Source of the DNA: Thamnocephalis sphaerospora
Taxonomy: Eukaryota > Zoopagomycota > Zoopagomycetes > Zoopagales > Sigmoideomycetaceae
Assembly (NCBI GenBank): GCA_003614735.1
Contig: KZ992597.1
Location: forward strand, 1-27,270
Reading direction: 5' to 3'
Length of the DNA stretch: 27,270 bases
Shown here piece by piece: positions 1 to 9,955 of this stretch. The notes beneath the pieces were generated by a model. The model made no database searches and was not told where the DNA came from. It saw nothing but the letters and a program-made list of their open reading frames with translations. Numbering within the stretch: the stretch's first letter is position 1; every line of letters starts with the position of its first letter. The position numbers and the translations under genes are program-made.

Positions 1-74
1 ACAACACGCACGTGTGCCGCAGCAAGTGATCAAGGCAAACTGGCCAGATAATGTGCTTATACGAGTCGATTTAC

Positions 75-2254
75 TTATGCAAGTGGCATAGCACGACGCT
101 TCATGATCACCTTCTCCGGCAGCGGCACTACATCAATCAGGTGAGAGACGTTTTTCGGCCGTTTGCCAGACTCTGTGCGAATTTCATATTCACGCAGCAG
201 AATGCTCACAAGCAGCTTGATCTGGTTGATGGCGAAAAATCGACCCGGGCAGACGTGGCTGCCGCCGCCAAATATAACGTATGCAGGTCCAGCAGACTGG
301 GTTGAGCGAAACGGTGGCATTAGCAAGCTAGTTTAGACACTTGGCAAGCTTGGCCATCACTTACCGATGCCTTGGCGATCGGCGATTCTAAATGGCGTTC
401 GGGAAGATACGCATTGTGCGTCTCACCATATGCTTTGTAGTCGCAGTTTACGCCGTGAGCTGACACTGCACACACTCGACCTAGAAACGAAAGCAGCATA
501 GTTTAGCGTGTGCTCGTACATCAACACTGAGGTTACTTATGGTCACTTACCTTCCGGGATGAACGTTCCATCGCGTAAAGTGATGTCCGTCATAGCACGA
601 CGGACCACGTTAACTAAGCACACACACACGCACGCACGCACGCACGCACGCACACGGCTTGTAAGCGTCGTGGCGTGACCGAGTTTGCTTTTCACTTGTT
701 ATACGTACAAGAGAGATTGCTGAATCGCATCGACTCACGCACCACAGCATCCAGAAAGGGCATGTCGTCCAGCGCCGCTCGCGTTGTGACGCTACCGTTT
801 ACTTTGGCGTAATCTATCTGTTCCTGTTCCAGACGTTCTCTGTCAAGCAATACGGCCAGAGCAACGAGTTAAAGTCCACACAAACGGTGGCCCAGCGCTA
901 TCACGCGTGCATACCTAACGGTTTGCCGGCCAACAACATCGCAAAGCGTCTGCGTGCATGTCATAACCGTTGTGTGTACCGAGGCAAACACAGAGTGCAT
1001 GAGGCGCAGTGCTATATCTTCTGGTGCGCGTAGATCGCCGTCCTTGCTGCGTGACTCGACGAGCACCTGCAAAAAGTCGGCCTGTGCCAAAGTTAGAGGC
1101 TTGCTAAACGTGAACATTTTGTGTGTACCACGTACCGGGCGTTTAAACTGCTCAGGCAAATTGTCCATCATTTCCCGGCGCCGTAGCACTTCGGGAATGA
1201 TTACGCGAAAAAAGTTGTTACGATGGCGCATGATAGCAGGCGCGCGCCTGGCCAGCAGACTGCAGATGCTAGTTAGTAACGGGCTCAATCGTAGACTTGT
1301 ATACGCTGATACGCGTCCTACTTTGCAATAAACGATGGGAGAAACTCGGAAGCAGACATGACGGTGGTAAAGTCGTGGGCAAGGTGTCGACACGAATCGA
1401 GCAGTGCGCTATCCTTTGCACATTGCTCTCCAACAAGAGCGATACCAACTAAGTGGTAATAGACGGTGAGTTCTGAGCATGCCACAGTGCACACCGCCTC
1501 TGCCTCCTCTTCACATACCTGTCTCGGAAATGACTGCCTCCACAAACGCGCGGATGTCTGGGATTGAATCATGGTCTAGGCAGTGTGCACTGTCAGTATA
1601 AGAATCTTGGCCAACTATTGCACCGGGAATGCACGACTTGCCTGCATGCTGTTCCAGAAAACGCGCAATGATACGGCGCATCTCTCGATTCATAACCAGA
1701 TTAAGCTCGTCAATCATGGCTGTTAGTCGAGTACGGATGAGCGGAAAGTGATACGAGCCAGGCTCGAAGATGTTGCCAAAAAGTGAATTGACACGCATCA
1801 GCTGTACGGGGCCGTGTACCATGGTATCAGTCAAAACACTGAGGCTAAACTATTACAGGCATGCCAGCTACATACCTCGTCTGTCGCGTGATGAAAGCTG
1901 GATTTCCGATCGGGCAGACGAATGATCTCGCGCGCTTTGTCGCTACAGATGATGGTAATGTAGCGGCCAGGTGTAGCCAGGGTGAATATATCGCCATATT
2001 CCTCGCGACATTTGGCAATAAACTCGCTTGGATGCAATGCAAGATAAACGGCATGGCCAAGAATCGGCCAGTTGCCCCCAACGACTGGTGGCTCATTCTG
2101 CAATTACAGCACAGCGTAGAGTGTGACATTGTTAGCGGTGATAGGCGAATGCGCAACATGGCACTGGCATTCTTACCGCGCTGCGTCGCCTAGTGAGTCG
2201 AACAGCGACGAATGCCACAATGGCAAATCCAAATACTGAAACAAGTAGGCTCAT
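75..2254 (-). CDS. Cytochrome P450 monooxygenase, nine exons
   Basis: This is a heme-thiolate monooxygenase of the fungal microsomal type; the substrate cannot be told. Phase-consistent exons, in transcription order: 2254-2177, 2097-1876, 1801-1519, 1448-1322, 1259-915, 839-709, 613-551, 480-365 and 296-75, giving about 528 residues, a normal P450 length. Exon 1 encodes an N-terminal membrane anchor (MSLLVSVFGFAIVAFVAVRL) followed by basic residues. I see the I-helix FASVHTT (near residue 328), ExxR as ESMR (near 387), a PERF-like LPERH and the heme loop FGGGSHVCPGRFFA with its cysteine near 471. Introns are 62-111 nt; intron 4 carries TACTAAC before its acceptor. Introns 2 and 3 have shorter phase-compatible alternatives (exon 3 could start at 1856, exon 4 at 1472), so residues around 100 and 195 are uncertain. 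The gene looks intact. Confidence 0.9.
619..655. repeat. CA / CGCA microsatellite in P450 intron 6
   Basis: Five to six CA units run into about six CGCA units. On the coding strand of the P450 gene this is a GTGC/GT tract that ends three bases before the TTAG acceptor of the intron between exons 6 and 7 (708-614). It takes the place where a pyrimidine tract would be expected. Confidence 0.9.
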
Positions 2255-3092
2255 GATATGCGGCAGTAGCCAGCAGGCTGTATCGGCGACAATGTGAACT
2301 GCAGACAGATACGCGCAGTATGAGTGTGCATAAAAGACTTTAACCTGTGTACGATTGCAAGAGCGGTAGCGCGGACTGGTGATGCCGATGCGGAGAAGCA
2401 GCTGAGTAGTAGACCTTGCGCTTTAAAGTATCACCGACAGCAGCGGTGACATCAGTAGTCACACGCTAAGGCGTATTTGCCCTTACACAAATAGCGCTAA
2501 TCATAGACGGCAAGAGAGAGAGAGAAAGAGAAAGCGGGAATGCTTCCACGTATCATCCTGCATCTGCTTCCCGGTTGACACTGCAGATCCGTGCGGTGCT
2601 GCGGGCATGCACCAAGCGCACACTCGGAAGCCAGCGGCAGCAGCAGGCTGCGTTCTGCCTTTGACGAATTTTTACATAGCACACGTTGCCCAGTAAAGTC
2701 AGAATCGCACGCAGCGCCACAGTACGAACAGGCACCAGATGGCAGTGGTGTAGGACACATGGTACAGGTGCACAACGCCGTTCAGCCAATCAGCTGCCAT
2801 ATCATTTAGCGTTACTGCCAGGAAGTGCGTCGCGGCATGTTGAGCCGCCCGCGCCACAGAGCACCTGCGGCTGCTGATACATTGCAGTATTAAATTGTCC
2901 ATCTTCTGGCACAATTACGCTAGACCATAGTGCGGTCAATTACGTCGTTTAATGCCGACGATGGCGACTATTTATTTGCACGTCGCTGGCAGACGACCTG
3001 TAGCCTCTGTCTCTCCGTGCCTAGACCCCACAACACCGTCAACGCTGCACTTGAGCACTGCTACGCTGTGCTAAGCTCGTCCGCCCGCCAAC
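2255..3092. other. Intergenic region between P450 and aquaporin fragment
   Basis: This divergent interval should hold the P450 promoter (left) and the promoter of the aquaporin-BMT2 transcript (right). A GA-rich microsatellite lies at 2513-2534. The only coding candidate I can point to is the weak cysteine-rich ORF on the minus strand, listed separately. No RNA gene was recognised. Confidence 0.5.
2497..2760 (-). CDS. Possible small cysteine-rich protein (doubtful)
   Basis: An 87-codon ORF begins with ATG at 2760 (MCPTPLPSGACSYCGAACDS...). It has nine cysteines, with C-x2-C and C-x3-C spacings near residues 11-18 that could suggest a small zinc ribbon or a metallothionein-like peptide. The last 15 or so residues are encoded by a GA-repeat tract (SFSLSLAVYD), which looks like untranslated sequence. 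I recognise no family, the upstream frame is closed by a stop, and no supporting introns are evident. A further in-frame ORF at about 2895-2818 (MYQQPQVLCGAGGSTCRDA...) could be an upstream exon, but no convincing splice joins them. It may be noise. Confidence 0.2.
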   Translation of the reverse strand: MCPTPLPSGACSYCGAACDSDFTGQRVLCKNSSKAERSLLLPLASECALGACPQHRTDLQCQPGSRCRMIRGSIPAFSFSLSLAVYD

Positions 3093-3743
3093 ATGTCTAG
3101 ATCGCTTTTGGCGCGAAGTCGAGCAAGATTGCCTTCTGTCGTGTCGGTCCATCCCGGCACCAGAATACAATCTAGAAGACCAAAGACGGTGCTGTTTCGA
3201 CTACAGAGTACCTATGCAGAATATCTGGGAGAGTTTGCGGGCATGTGGGTGTATGTCACCATTGCAATCGGCGCCAATGCTCAGTATTTTCTGGTCATCA
3301 AAGACGAAAGCAGCCATTTTGTTACTAATTTGACGTCGGGTCTGGGACTGATGATGGGCATTTACTCTACAGCTGGCGTCTCGGTAGGCAGCTACGCTTT
3401 TTGCTGCTGAAGGCGTGCCTGACCATAGCGTGTTCTGCTACCACACTAGGGCGGCCATCTGAACCCGGCCATAACGCTGTCCTTTTGCCTGTTTCGCCGG
3501 TTTAACGTGCTAAAAATGCTGGGCTTTTGGACGGCCCAGGTGCTTGGCGCATTTTTTTATTTCATTGTCTTGCCATTCTACAACCATGCCACCCATGCGA
3601 AAGCGGCGCGTAAAGCAACCGGTGACAGCAGTGCCGCAGATTCGCGTTGCCTCCACGGCAGCTGCCAAGGCTGGAATCACCAAGCCAAACAATCAGCTGA
3701 TTCGTCGGTACCATACGTTAAACAAGGAGCTTTCGCGCTGTGA
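3093..3743 (+). pseudogene. Truncated aquaglyceroporin (MIP family), 5' half only
   Basis: Exon 1 is 3093-3383 and exon 2 starts at 3450 (intron GTAGGC...CACTAG, phase 0). The N-terminal tail is basic. It is followed by a clear MIP first half: YLGEFAGMWVYVTIAIGANAQ (TM1), a TM2 segment ending GIYSTAGVSGGHLNPAITL with the first NPA box, and TM3 around MLGFWTAQVLGAFFYFIVL. Homology stops near position 3583, after about 141 residues. The remaining frame to the stop at 3741-3743 is only a shifted reading of the BMT2 coding sequence. The second NPA repeat and TM4-TM6 are absent, so this cannot form a normal pore. Family members usually have about 270-350 residues or more. It is either a decayed 5' fragment or a half-protein; the splice site and reading frame of what remains are intact. 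Confidence 0.8.
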
Positions 3744-4617
3744 TGCACAGCAGGACCAGGCACGAATTGCCGAGATTCGCGCTCAGCTGGAAGAGCTTGG
3801 CGGCTTGGAAGCTTACCAGGCTGCAAGTGCCAAGGGTGCCAGCACAATACGCGGCGGCGATACCAGTCGCTGGCTTATCAAAACGATCATGACGCTAAAG
3901 CTGCGTCCGACGGTAAGCAACTGCGCAACCATCAAGCATACGCGCGCCGGCTGACGTGCTCAAGATGTAGTCTGGCACAGAGAAGCTGCGCCTGCTGGAT
4001 GTTGGAGCACTCGCTGGCGACAACTACCGAAAGGAGCGTGCCTGGATTGCCGATGATGCTGTCGATTTGAACCCGCGCGAGGCCAGCATACAACGCGGCG
4101 ATTTTCTCCTTATGCCGGCTCCGGCTACATCCGCAGCCCGTTATGACATTGTGTGCCTGTCACTTGTCGTGAACTTTGTTGGCGACATTAAGCAGCGCGG
4201 TAAGTGATGACGACGACAATACCGACTCGTGTTGCCAGACTAACATGCGCTGGCTTGATCCAAGGCGCGATGCTACGGCGTGTTACAGAGTTTCTCCGAC
4301 CTGATGGCGCTGGTCTCTTCTACCTCGTATTGCCGCTGCCATGCGTGACCAATTCACGCTATCTCGACCACGATCACCTTGTAGCGATCGTTGCCGCGAC
4401 TGGTCTGGGCACACTACTGAAACATCATCACTCGACGCGACTGGCTTACTATCTTTTTCAGTTAGATGAGGATGCGCGGGCACTGATGAATCAAGCTGAT
4501 GGTAGCAGCACTACTGCAAAGAAGGCTAGCGCGGGAAGGAAGCGGTCATTGGCGTTCCCCAAAAGGGAGGTTCGATCTGGCGCTCATCGAAACAACTTTT
4601 GCATTGTGCTCGAGTAG
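3586..4617 (+). CDS. BMT2: 25S rRNA adenine-N1 methyltransferase (Bmt2)
   Basis: This is a SAM-dependent methyltransferase; yeast Bmt2 makes an m1A in 25S rRNA in the nucleolus, and the animal relative is SAMTOR. Exons are 3586-3912, 3971-4199 and 4265-4617, giving 302 residues, close to yeast Bmt2. The lysine/arginine-rich N-terminus (MPPMRKRRVKQP) precedes the family helix QLIRRYHTLNKEL and the GGLEAYQAAS block. The SAM-binding motif I, LRLLDVGALAGDN, starts near residue 115. CLSLVVNFV, the LVLPLPCVTNSRYL block and the terminal RNNFCIVL are all family signatures. Both introns have CTGAC or CTAAC branch sites. The start codon lies inside the end of the aquaporin fragment's frame, so its promoter must be in or upstream of that fragment. 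The 3' end converges with GDA1, 86 bp away. Confidence 0.92.
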
Positions 4618-4703
4618 CAGCATACAGTAATAGAACCAGTGTATTAGTAGCTAATTTGGAGCCCGGCGGGAGTGGGCGAAAACAAGCCATGGACACACGC
4701 CAG

Positions 4704-6341
4704 CTAGTCAAGCTCGCGCACAGAGCAGTATTGTCCCTCGTCCAGCACCGCAATGGCCGCACCCACACACCAGCCTGTCTCGTAGCCCTGTAGCTTCTTG
4801 GCCATATGTACGCGCCGGTCGTCCGGGATCTCGTAGCCATCACGCAGCAGACTGTAGATGAACGTCATGTCCAGACAGTAGCTGGGGTTTTTGTTGAATC
4901 GCCGCGCCAGATCCTCGGCTCCCTTGACACTTTCAAACCAGGCATAGTCACCGCGGCATACGTGCTCCGCTGCCTCGCGGACATCGCCTAGCAAAAAGTC
5001 TTGGCCAAATCCAAGCGGTGACAGCCGGTCGTAGAAGTAGGAGAACACGTAAATGTCACCGTGGTCAAAGGTGTGCTGTAGGCTTGGCTGGTAGATGCCA
5101 TCAAATGCGCAGGGCCGCACCGGACACTTGCCCGACTTGTCGAACAGATGCGCACGTACCACTTCACGGCACCGCTCCAGGCCATCTGCGCCGCCAGCAA
5201 GTTCCACTTTGTCGTTCTTTCCAGCATCGATCAGCGCAGCACCCACCAGCTTAGAGTCTGTCGTGATCGTTTCGTGGTGGCCTTGCGAAAGGCACGGATG
5301 GACTAGTGCGCCATTGGGCTGCGCTAGATGGCCGTCCTGGTGCCAGCGGTCCACCACCTGCTGCTTAATACGACGGCGCGCTTCCATTAAACCATAGCCT
5401 AGATAGCTGTGCTGGTAAAGCATGTAGTGGAAGCCACCAAACTGCAAATCATACTCGTGCTCGCCTGGCGCCATGACATGGCCGACTGGCAGTGCTGGCT
5501 CAAACACAATCTGCGTGGAACCGCCGCCCAAATCAAAGACACCGGCCGTCTGCTTGCGTTCGCCGGCACCCAGATTCTCGAGCAGATAGTTGACGGTAAT
5601 CCACGCATAAACGCCCTCCTCCTTGCCGTCCATGATGACGACGCCGTCCTTCTTCACGACCGGGAACGGATACGCCGACGTGAGCCGCGCGCGCACATGC
5701 TCCAGAATAATGTCGCCCTTGCCAGCACTGAGAAGTCGTAGACCGGCTGTTGCCTTCACTACAATCGGCGTGCAGTGATGCTGCGATGGCGGCACGTTTG
5801 CGAGCGCCACGTCCAGCAGCGGGTCCAAGCTGTGTGCTGCAGCCTCAGGATCATCCGGATATGCCGACAGACCAGGCTTGATGTGATGGAACACCTCATG
5901 TTCCAGCTCTGGCTGCTCGTGGCAGTGGTTGAAGCGGTACACGTGGATTCGCGAACCAGTACTGCCAGCGTCCACCACCAAAACATACTGAACCAATGGT
6001 TTTTCCGGGTATGGCTGTGAACAGCGCGTAGAAGTCAACCCGGCTGCGCTAGCTGCCGGTACAAACGAGCGGCGGCGGTGCGCCATACAGCAGTATTAGT
6101 CAAGCAGGCTACCGTGGCAGCGCAGATGCAGCTGCATTCACCCACTCTTGCGCACGCCAGCGTCTGTACTCCAGCGCCAGGCGGCTATCAAGGACCAGCT
6201 GGCGGCAAAAATCACCAGCACCAGCGCTGCCAGACGCAGAGGCCGTCCAAGACGACGCCAGCACATGGAGGCGCGCGCCCATAGTGAGAGGCCCTGCTTG
6301 TGCTTTGGGTATGCCTCGGCAAAGACGTCGCGCGAGGTCAT
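4704..6341 (-). CDS. GDA1: Guanosine diphosphatase (GDA1/CD39 NTPase)
   Basis: In the Golgi lumen Gda1 hydrolyses GDP from GDP-mannose to GMP, which drives the GDP-mannose/GMP antiporter used in mannosylation. Two exons, about 6341-6142 and 6048-4704, give 514 residues (yeast Gda1 has 518). Exon 1 supplies the type II topology: a short cytosolic tail and a transmembrane segment LRLAALVLVIFAASWSLIAA (about residues 35-54). Exon 2 carries all five apyrase regions: DAGSTGSR (ACR1, about 93-100), KATAGLRLL (ACR2, 165), GKEEGVYAWITVNYLL (ACR3, 208), GVFDLGGGSTQIVFEP (ACR4, 236) and GYETGWCVGAA (ACR5, near 488). The intron has a CTAAT branch site. Two phase-compatible donor/acceptor pairs differ by a few residues at the junction. 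The gene looks intact. Confidence 0.93.
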
Positions 6342-6575
6342 GATGCCGCTGTCCAATTGACGAAAAGATGAGCCGGGCGTACGGGCGCGTGTCTACGGGA
6401 ACGAGGATAAAGACGACAGGTAAGGAATCGCTAAAAGACAAGTGTGCTAATTTTATTGGCCGATTGATCAATAGGAAACGGCGATCGAACCTTACGACCA
6501 GTCATGAATACATTGGTGTGCTGCAGACAGCACTGTTGGCCATCGCTACTGCGCTACTTGTATCAACGATTGCCA
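6342..6575. other. Short intergenic spacer between GDA1 and gene A
   Basis: Both neighbours are on the minus strand, so this 234-bp spacer holds the end of gene A's transcript and the promoter of GDA1. No further gene is seen; a 219-codon plus-strand frame that crosses it is antisense to gene A. Confidence 0.5.
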
Positions 6576-9500
6576 CTACGGAATGCGATTGCAAATCATT
6601 GCCAAGTAGGCACGTCGAAGGTGTGGCGGGAGTTTTCCAAGAATCTGCTGTAGGTGATTCTGCTCGGCCGGCGAGAGAAAATTGCCCAACGTCAGTTCGC
6701 CCGACGATGGCGAGGACAGCGGATATGCCTGCTGCTGGTGATGATGGTAGTGATGCTGATGAGGCATCGGCATCGGCATCTGGGTCGGTGCTGGTTGCAG
6801 TGCTGGTTGCAGTGCTGGCTGCAGTGCTGGCTGTTGGGCTAATGGCGGCGGTGCCATTGAGTGCGTCGACGGGTATGCCCCATGATCGTGCCCATTGTGT
6901 CCCATCTGCTGCCAGCCTGATGTATTTTGGTGCGGCGGTGATGGAGGCACAGGCAGAGGTGGTGCTGGATGCGTCGAAGCTGCATTGTTGGCTTGCGGCT
7001 GCCGCGTTGGTGGCGGGGGCTCGCTAGTCATCGGTTCATCGGGCAGCGGTGGTGGAAGAGGCGCACCCAATGAGCTGGAGCCCCACGAGCTCTGGCGAGC
7101 GTCATAGGTGGATGCGTTGGGTAGAGGCACACCCAGCGGACCTCTATACTCTTTGCTAGGCGCAGTATCTCGCGTCTGTTTGGCAAGACATGTCAGCCAC
7201 TTTGTTCAGGCCATTACAAGTGTGCGCCGTCAGCTTACCCATGCTTCGTTGCGGTGCTTGAGCCACTCGGACTGGATACTTTCGCCAAAGAAGCCCCGCT
7301 CCTTGCTTTCTTTAAGCTCACGCACTGCATGCCCGACAATTGCATACGTTTTTGCCGGACTTGCAACAAGATCCGCTACGCGCTGCTTGATCTCGGCCAA
7401 GTTTTCCGGGGTAACGCGCTATGCGACGTTCAAGCGCGCCAAAATGTTAGCTACTGGCACCAGACAGCTGGTAACGGACCACATACCGCGTCTACTTGTG
7501 CCTGCTGGGCCACCTTCCTAACCGTAGCTTCACAATTGTAGGCAAGTATCTTGCCCAAAAGGCCACTGCGAGTGTCATCAATGAGAGCACTGCGTGGAAC
7601 GACCTCACCATTGCGGCGGTGATAATTGGTCGAGATGACATTATATGCCCTTCTAATTGCCGTAAGGCGCGAAAGTTCTTTTAGGAACTCCTCGCCGTGA
7701 GTATCGGCCAGGTAGCCTATAGATCCGCTACTTTCTATAGGCGTGCTGTTGGTCACCACTGGTGCAGCCACGTTGGTACTGCCGTCCACTTGACCACTTC
7801 TGAAAATAAGCACCATTATTAGTACGCCATACTAGTCTGCTGCGTAACAGGCATGTACTTACGGAAGGATAAGTCGTGGAGCGGGCCTCTTCAACTGTAG
7901 GGCAGTGTCGATTATTGGATCAATTAAAGACGTGAGTAGGTGGACTAGCGCATACGGCTCGTCGGCTACGCACCATATTGTTGTCTTTGACGCGTGTTAC
8001 GGCCTTTCGAAACTCTTCGCCAAAGATATGATACTGTACAGCACCCTTGATACCGTTGGCCGTTTCCATCATTGCAGTGATGAAATTGTCGACATCGTTC
8101 CAAATGCCCTGCATATCGGTAATCACCTGACTTTGCAGCTGCTCGCGATTGATCGACTGCGCAGGGGCCTATTAGCAAAGCGATGCACATACCATGCGTT
8201 CAATCTGCGCAGCAGCTTACCGCATTGACTTTGACCTTTTGCAAGCAAAGTGGAAAAGAGTTTGTCACCAGTTTCAGCGCCTCGTTTGCCAGCTGGCTAT
8301 TGGTAATGATATTGACAAAGATAGAAAACAAATTGCAGTGCTCATGCTTCTGATAGAAGCGAGAGACTACATAATGCCGGTATGCAAAAAGAATGATTGC
8401 TCGCGATGTCTTGGCAAGATCATCTTGTGGCACAAATCGCGCAAACAGCTTGGGCGGCACGTTTGCCATATGGGCAGGTAACCGAAAGTTTTCATCGCCG
8501 CGTGCAGGCGCGTTGCCGCCCGCACGCGTAAGAAGTAGATTGACCCTGTAGTGTGAAGACGATAAGCCACCTGTGATCATTGCGATGCTCACTACTGCGG
8601 CTTACTTTAGCCTGTCACGGCTAACGGCTTCTTCAAACGACATTGGCGCACGCGGCATTCCCTGGCACAACATGTCGCACAGTTAGCCGCCGGCAATGCG
8701 GATGCAAGTGCGCGCTGCGCTCACCAAATGCTCATTCTTGCGAGTGATTTCCGGCAATAGCCATTCAGAGGAGAGTCCAAATCCCGGCTGTCGTGGCCAG
8801 CGCTCAGCAGGCACCTTTGTGCAAAAGGCAAGCCTTAGTTGAGACGCTACCGCAGCCGACACAGCTCAGACTTGCGACTCGGCTACCTACCGATTGCCGC
8901 TGCGTCCTGGCAGCTTGTAGAGCCTCGGCGAGACGCTGCGCAAAATCTTTCTCGATTGCATCGCCAGAGTCGCGCAGGCTGCTGGCTATGAGCCGGAAAA
9001 AGATCTCTCGGCAGCGAATGCGTCCTACAATCTCTCTCTCCAGCTCGCGGATGTTACTGCATGGCTGGCCGCTAGGACTGACCGTCTGTGCCGGAACCGC
9101 CGCGTCAGCAGAATAGCACAGCACGTCCCTGCTAGCACTTCTTACCTGCCGCAGACCCAACTGATCCAGCGCAGACGTGATGCGCTTTTCCATAGACTTC
9201 ATCATCAGGCCCGCAATGGTGCCGTCTGAGAAATGATCTACTATCACTCGCTGATGTACCAGGGTGCGATGGCAAGAGTAGTAATTTTTGCCTATTACAT
9301 GCATTGCCATACTGGCAAAGACCACGTATATGATTTCAGCAAACGGAAACGGTGCCGTTTCTTCTTCCGGATGCTGAGCCGGAGTGGATGACCAGTCAGC
9401 AACCGGAGCTGATCCTGTCGATGGATGTATTGCGGCAATGTTAGCAGCCCGCAAGCATCAAATTCGCTGCATGACGTGCTGGTTGGCAGCCAGCCAGCCA

Positions 9501-9580
9501 GAAAGACGACGCGCACAAACTCAACACAACATACCGGTAGCCGGGTCTCCGCCGTTGTGAGAAGCGTCTTCGTTGTGCAT
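6576..9580 (-). CDS. Gene A: three-module member of the alpha-beta family, 11 exons
   Basis: The family is not recognised. Exons: 9580-9535, 9414-9146, 9085-8891, 8814-8725, 8661-8606, 8545-8221, 8156-7974, 7894-7863, 7799-7487, 7418-7239 and 7175-6576, all phase-compatible, giving 762 residues. It carries three alpha-beta pairs: alpha1 43-105 with beta1 106-170; alpha2 265-327 with beta2 328-388; alpha3 441-503 with beta3 504-563. Each alpha ends at a phase-0 intron and each beta is a single 0-0 exon. Alpha1 and alpha3 keep the family tyrosine at module position 18 and glycine at 38; alpha2 has Phe and Ser there. The C-terminal exon is P/Q/H-rich (four LQPA units, MPMPMP, HQHHYHHHQQQ) and ends with the family motif FLSPAEQNHLQQILGKLPPH. 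Ten introns carry mostly CTAAC/CTGAC/CTAAT branch sites. The start was chosen because the 46-nt first exon joins in phase 1. The intron at 8605-8546 lacks a good branch site, so two adjacent genes cannot be fully excluded. Confidence 0.75.
6789..6833 (-). repeat. 12-bp tandem repeat encoding LQPA in gene A
   Basis: Just under four copies of a 12-bp unit (plus strand TGCTGGTTGCAG or TGCTGGCTGCAG) encode LQPA repeats in the disordered C-terminal exon of gene A. Confidence 0.85.
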
Positions 9581-9955
9581 GGCGAGCTAATCCAGCCTGC
9601 TTTGACGGCGTCGATGGATGCTTGCGTAGTCGAGACGCAAAGGCGATTGTAGAGAGAGGTGGCCCTTGCAGCAGGTGGTGGCGACAGAGAATAGCAGTGG
9701 CAGGCTGGTCGAGCGCTAGGCCAGACGAGCCGGGTGAACAAAGGTGGCTGGACAAGGCAGCGGGGATGATGGCGAGAAGATGGCGTGCATAAGCGTAGAG
9801 CGGCAGCGCCGGCCTTACGCGTCCGTGATAGCAACAATGGGAAAGCGACTGGTGAATACAACTGATGTGCCATATGCCACCTCTTTGTTTTTCGCCTACG
9901 CAGCAGAATGCGCGATCCGCGTGCCGCCTACCAACCTCAGCGCTACACAGTGAAC
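9581..9955. promoter_or_regulatory. Bidirectional promoter region between genes A and B
   Basis: Genes A (-) and B (+) start head to head about 375 bp apart, so this interval must hold both promoters. An upstream in-frame ATG for gene B lies at 9908. No specific element was identified. Long open frames across it on the minus strand have no recognisable product. Confidence 0.5.

Noticed and set aside
619-655. Short regular repeats as a CRISPR-like array
   Set aside because: It is a plain dinucleotide/tetranucleotide microsatellite inside a eukaryotic intron, with no spacers.
1830-1875. Very short (19- and 26-nt) introns in the P450 gene
   Set aside because: They restore frame, but the other introns are 62-111 nt with branch sites. 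In-phase alternatives of 70 and 74 nt fit the size range, and the 70-nt one gives better P450 spacing.
2497-2914. Two-exon zinc-ribbon or metallothionein gene
   Set aside because: The candidate upstream exon and the cysteine-rich ORF cannot be joined by a convincing intron. Only the weak single ORF was kept, at low confidence.
4560-4590. GGTTCGATC resembling a tRNA B box
   Set aside because: It lies inside the BMT2 coding sequence, with no A box or cloverleaf around it.
6368-7027. 219-codon plus-strand ORF
   Set aside because: It is antisense to gene A's last exon, and its repeats mirror the LQPA and His/Gln codons.
8546-8605. Gene A as two or three separate adjacent genes
   Set aside because: Only about 60 bp would separate a stop from the next start, with no room for a promoter. 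All exons join in phase, and only the last part carries the C-terminal motif. It is kept as one gene with a caveat.
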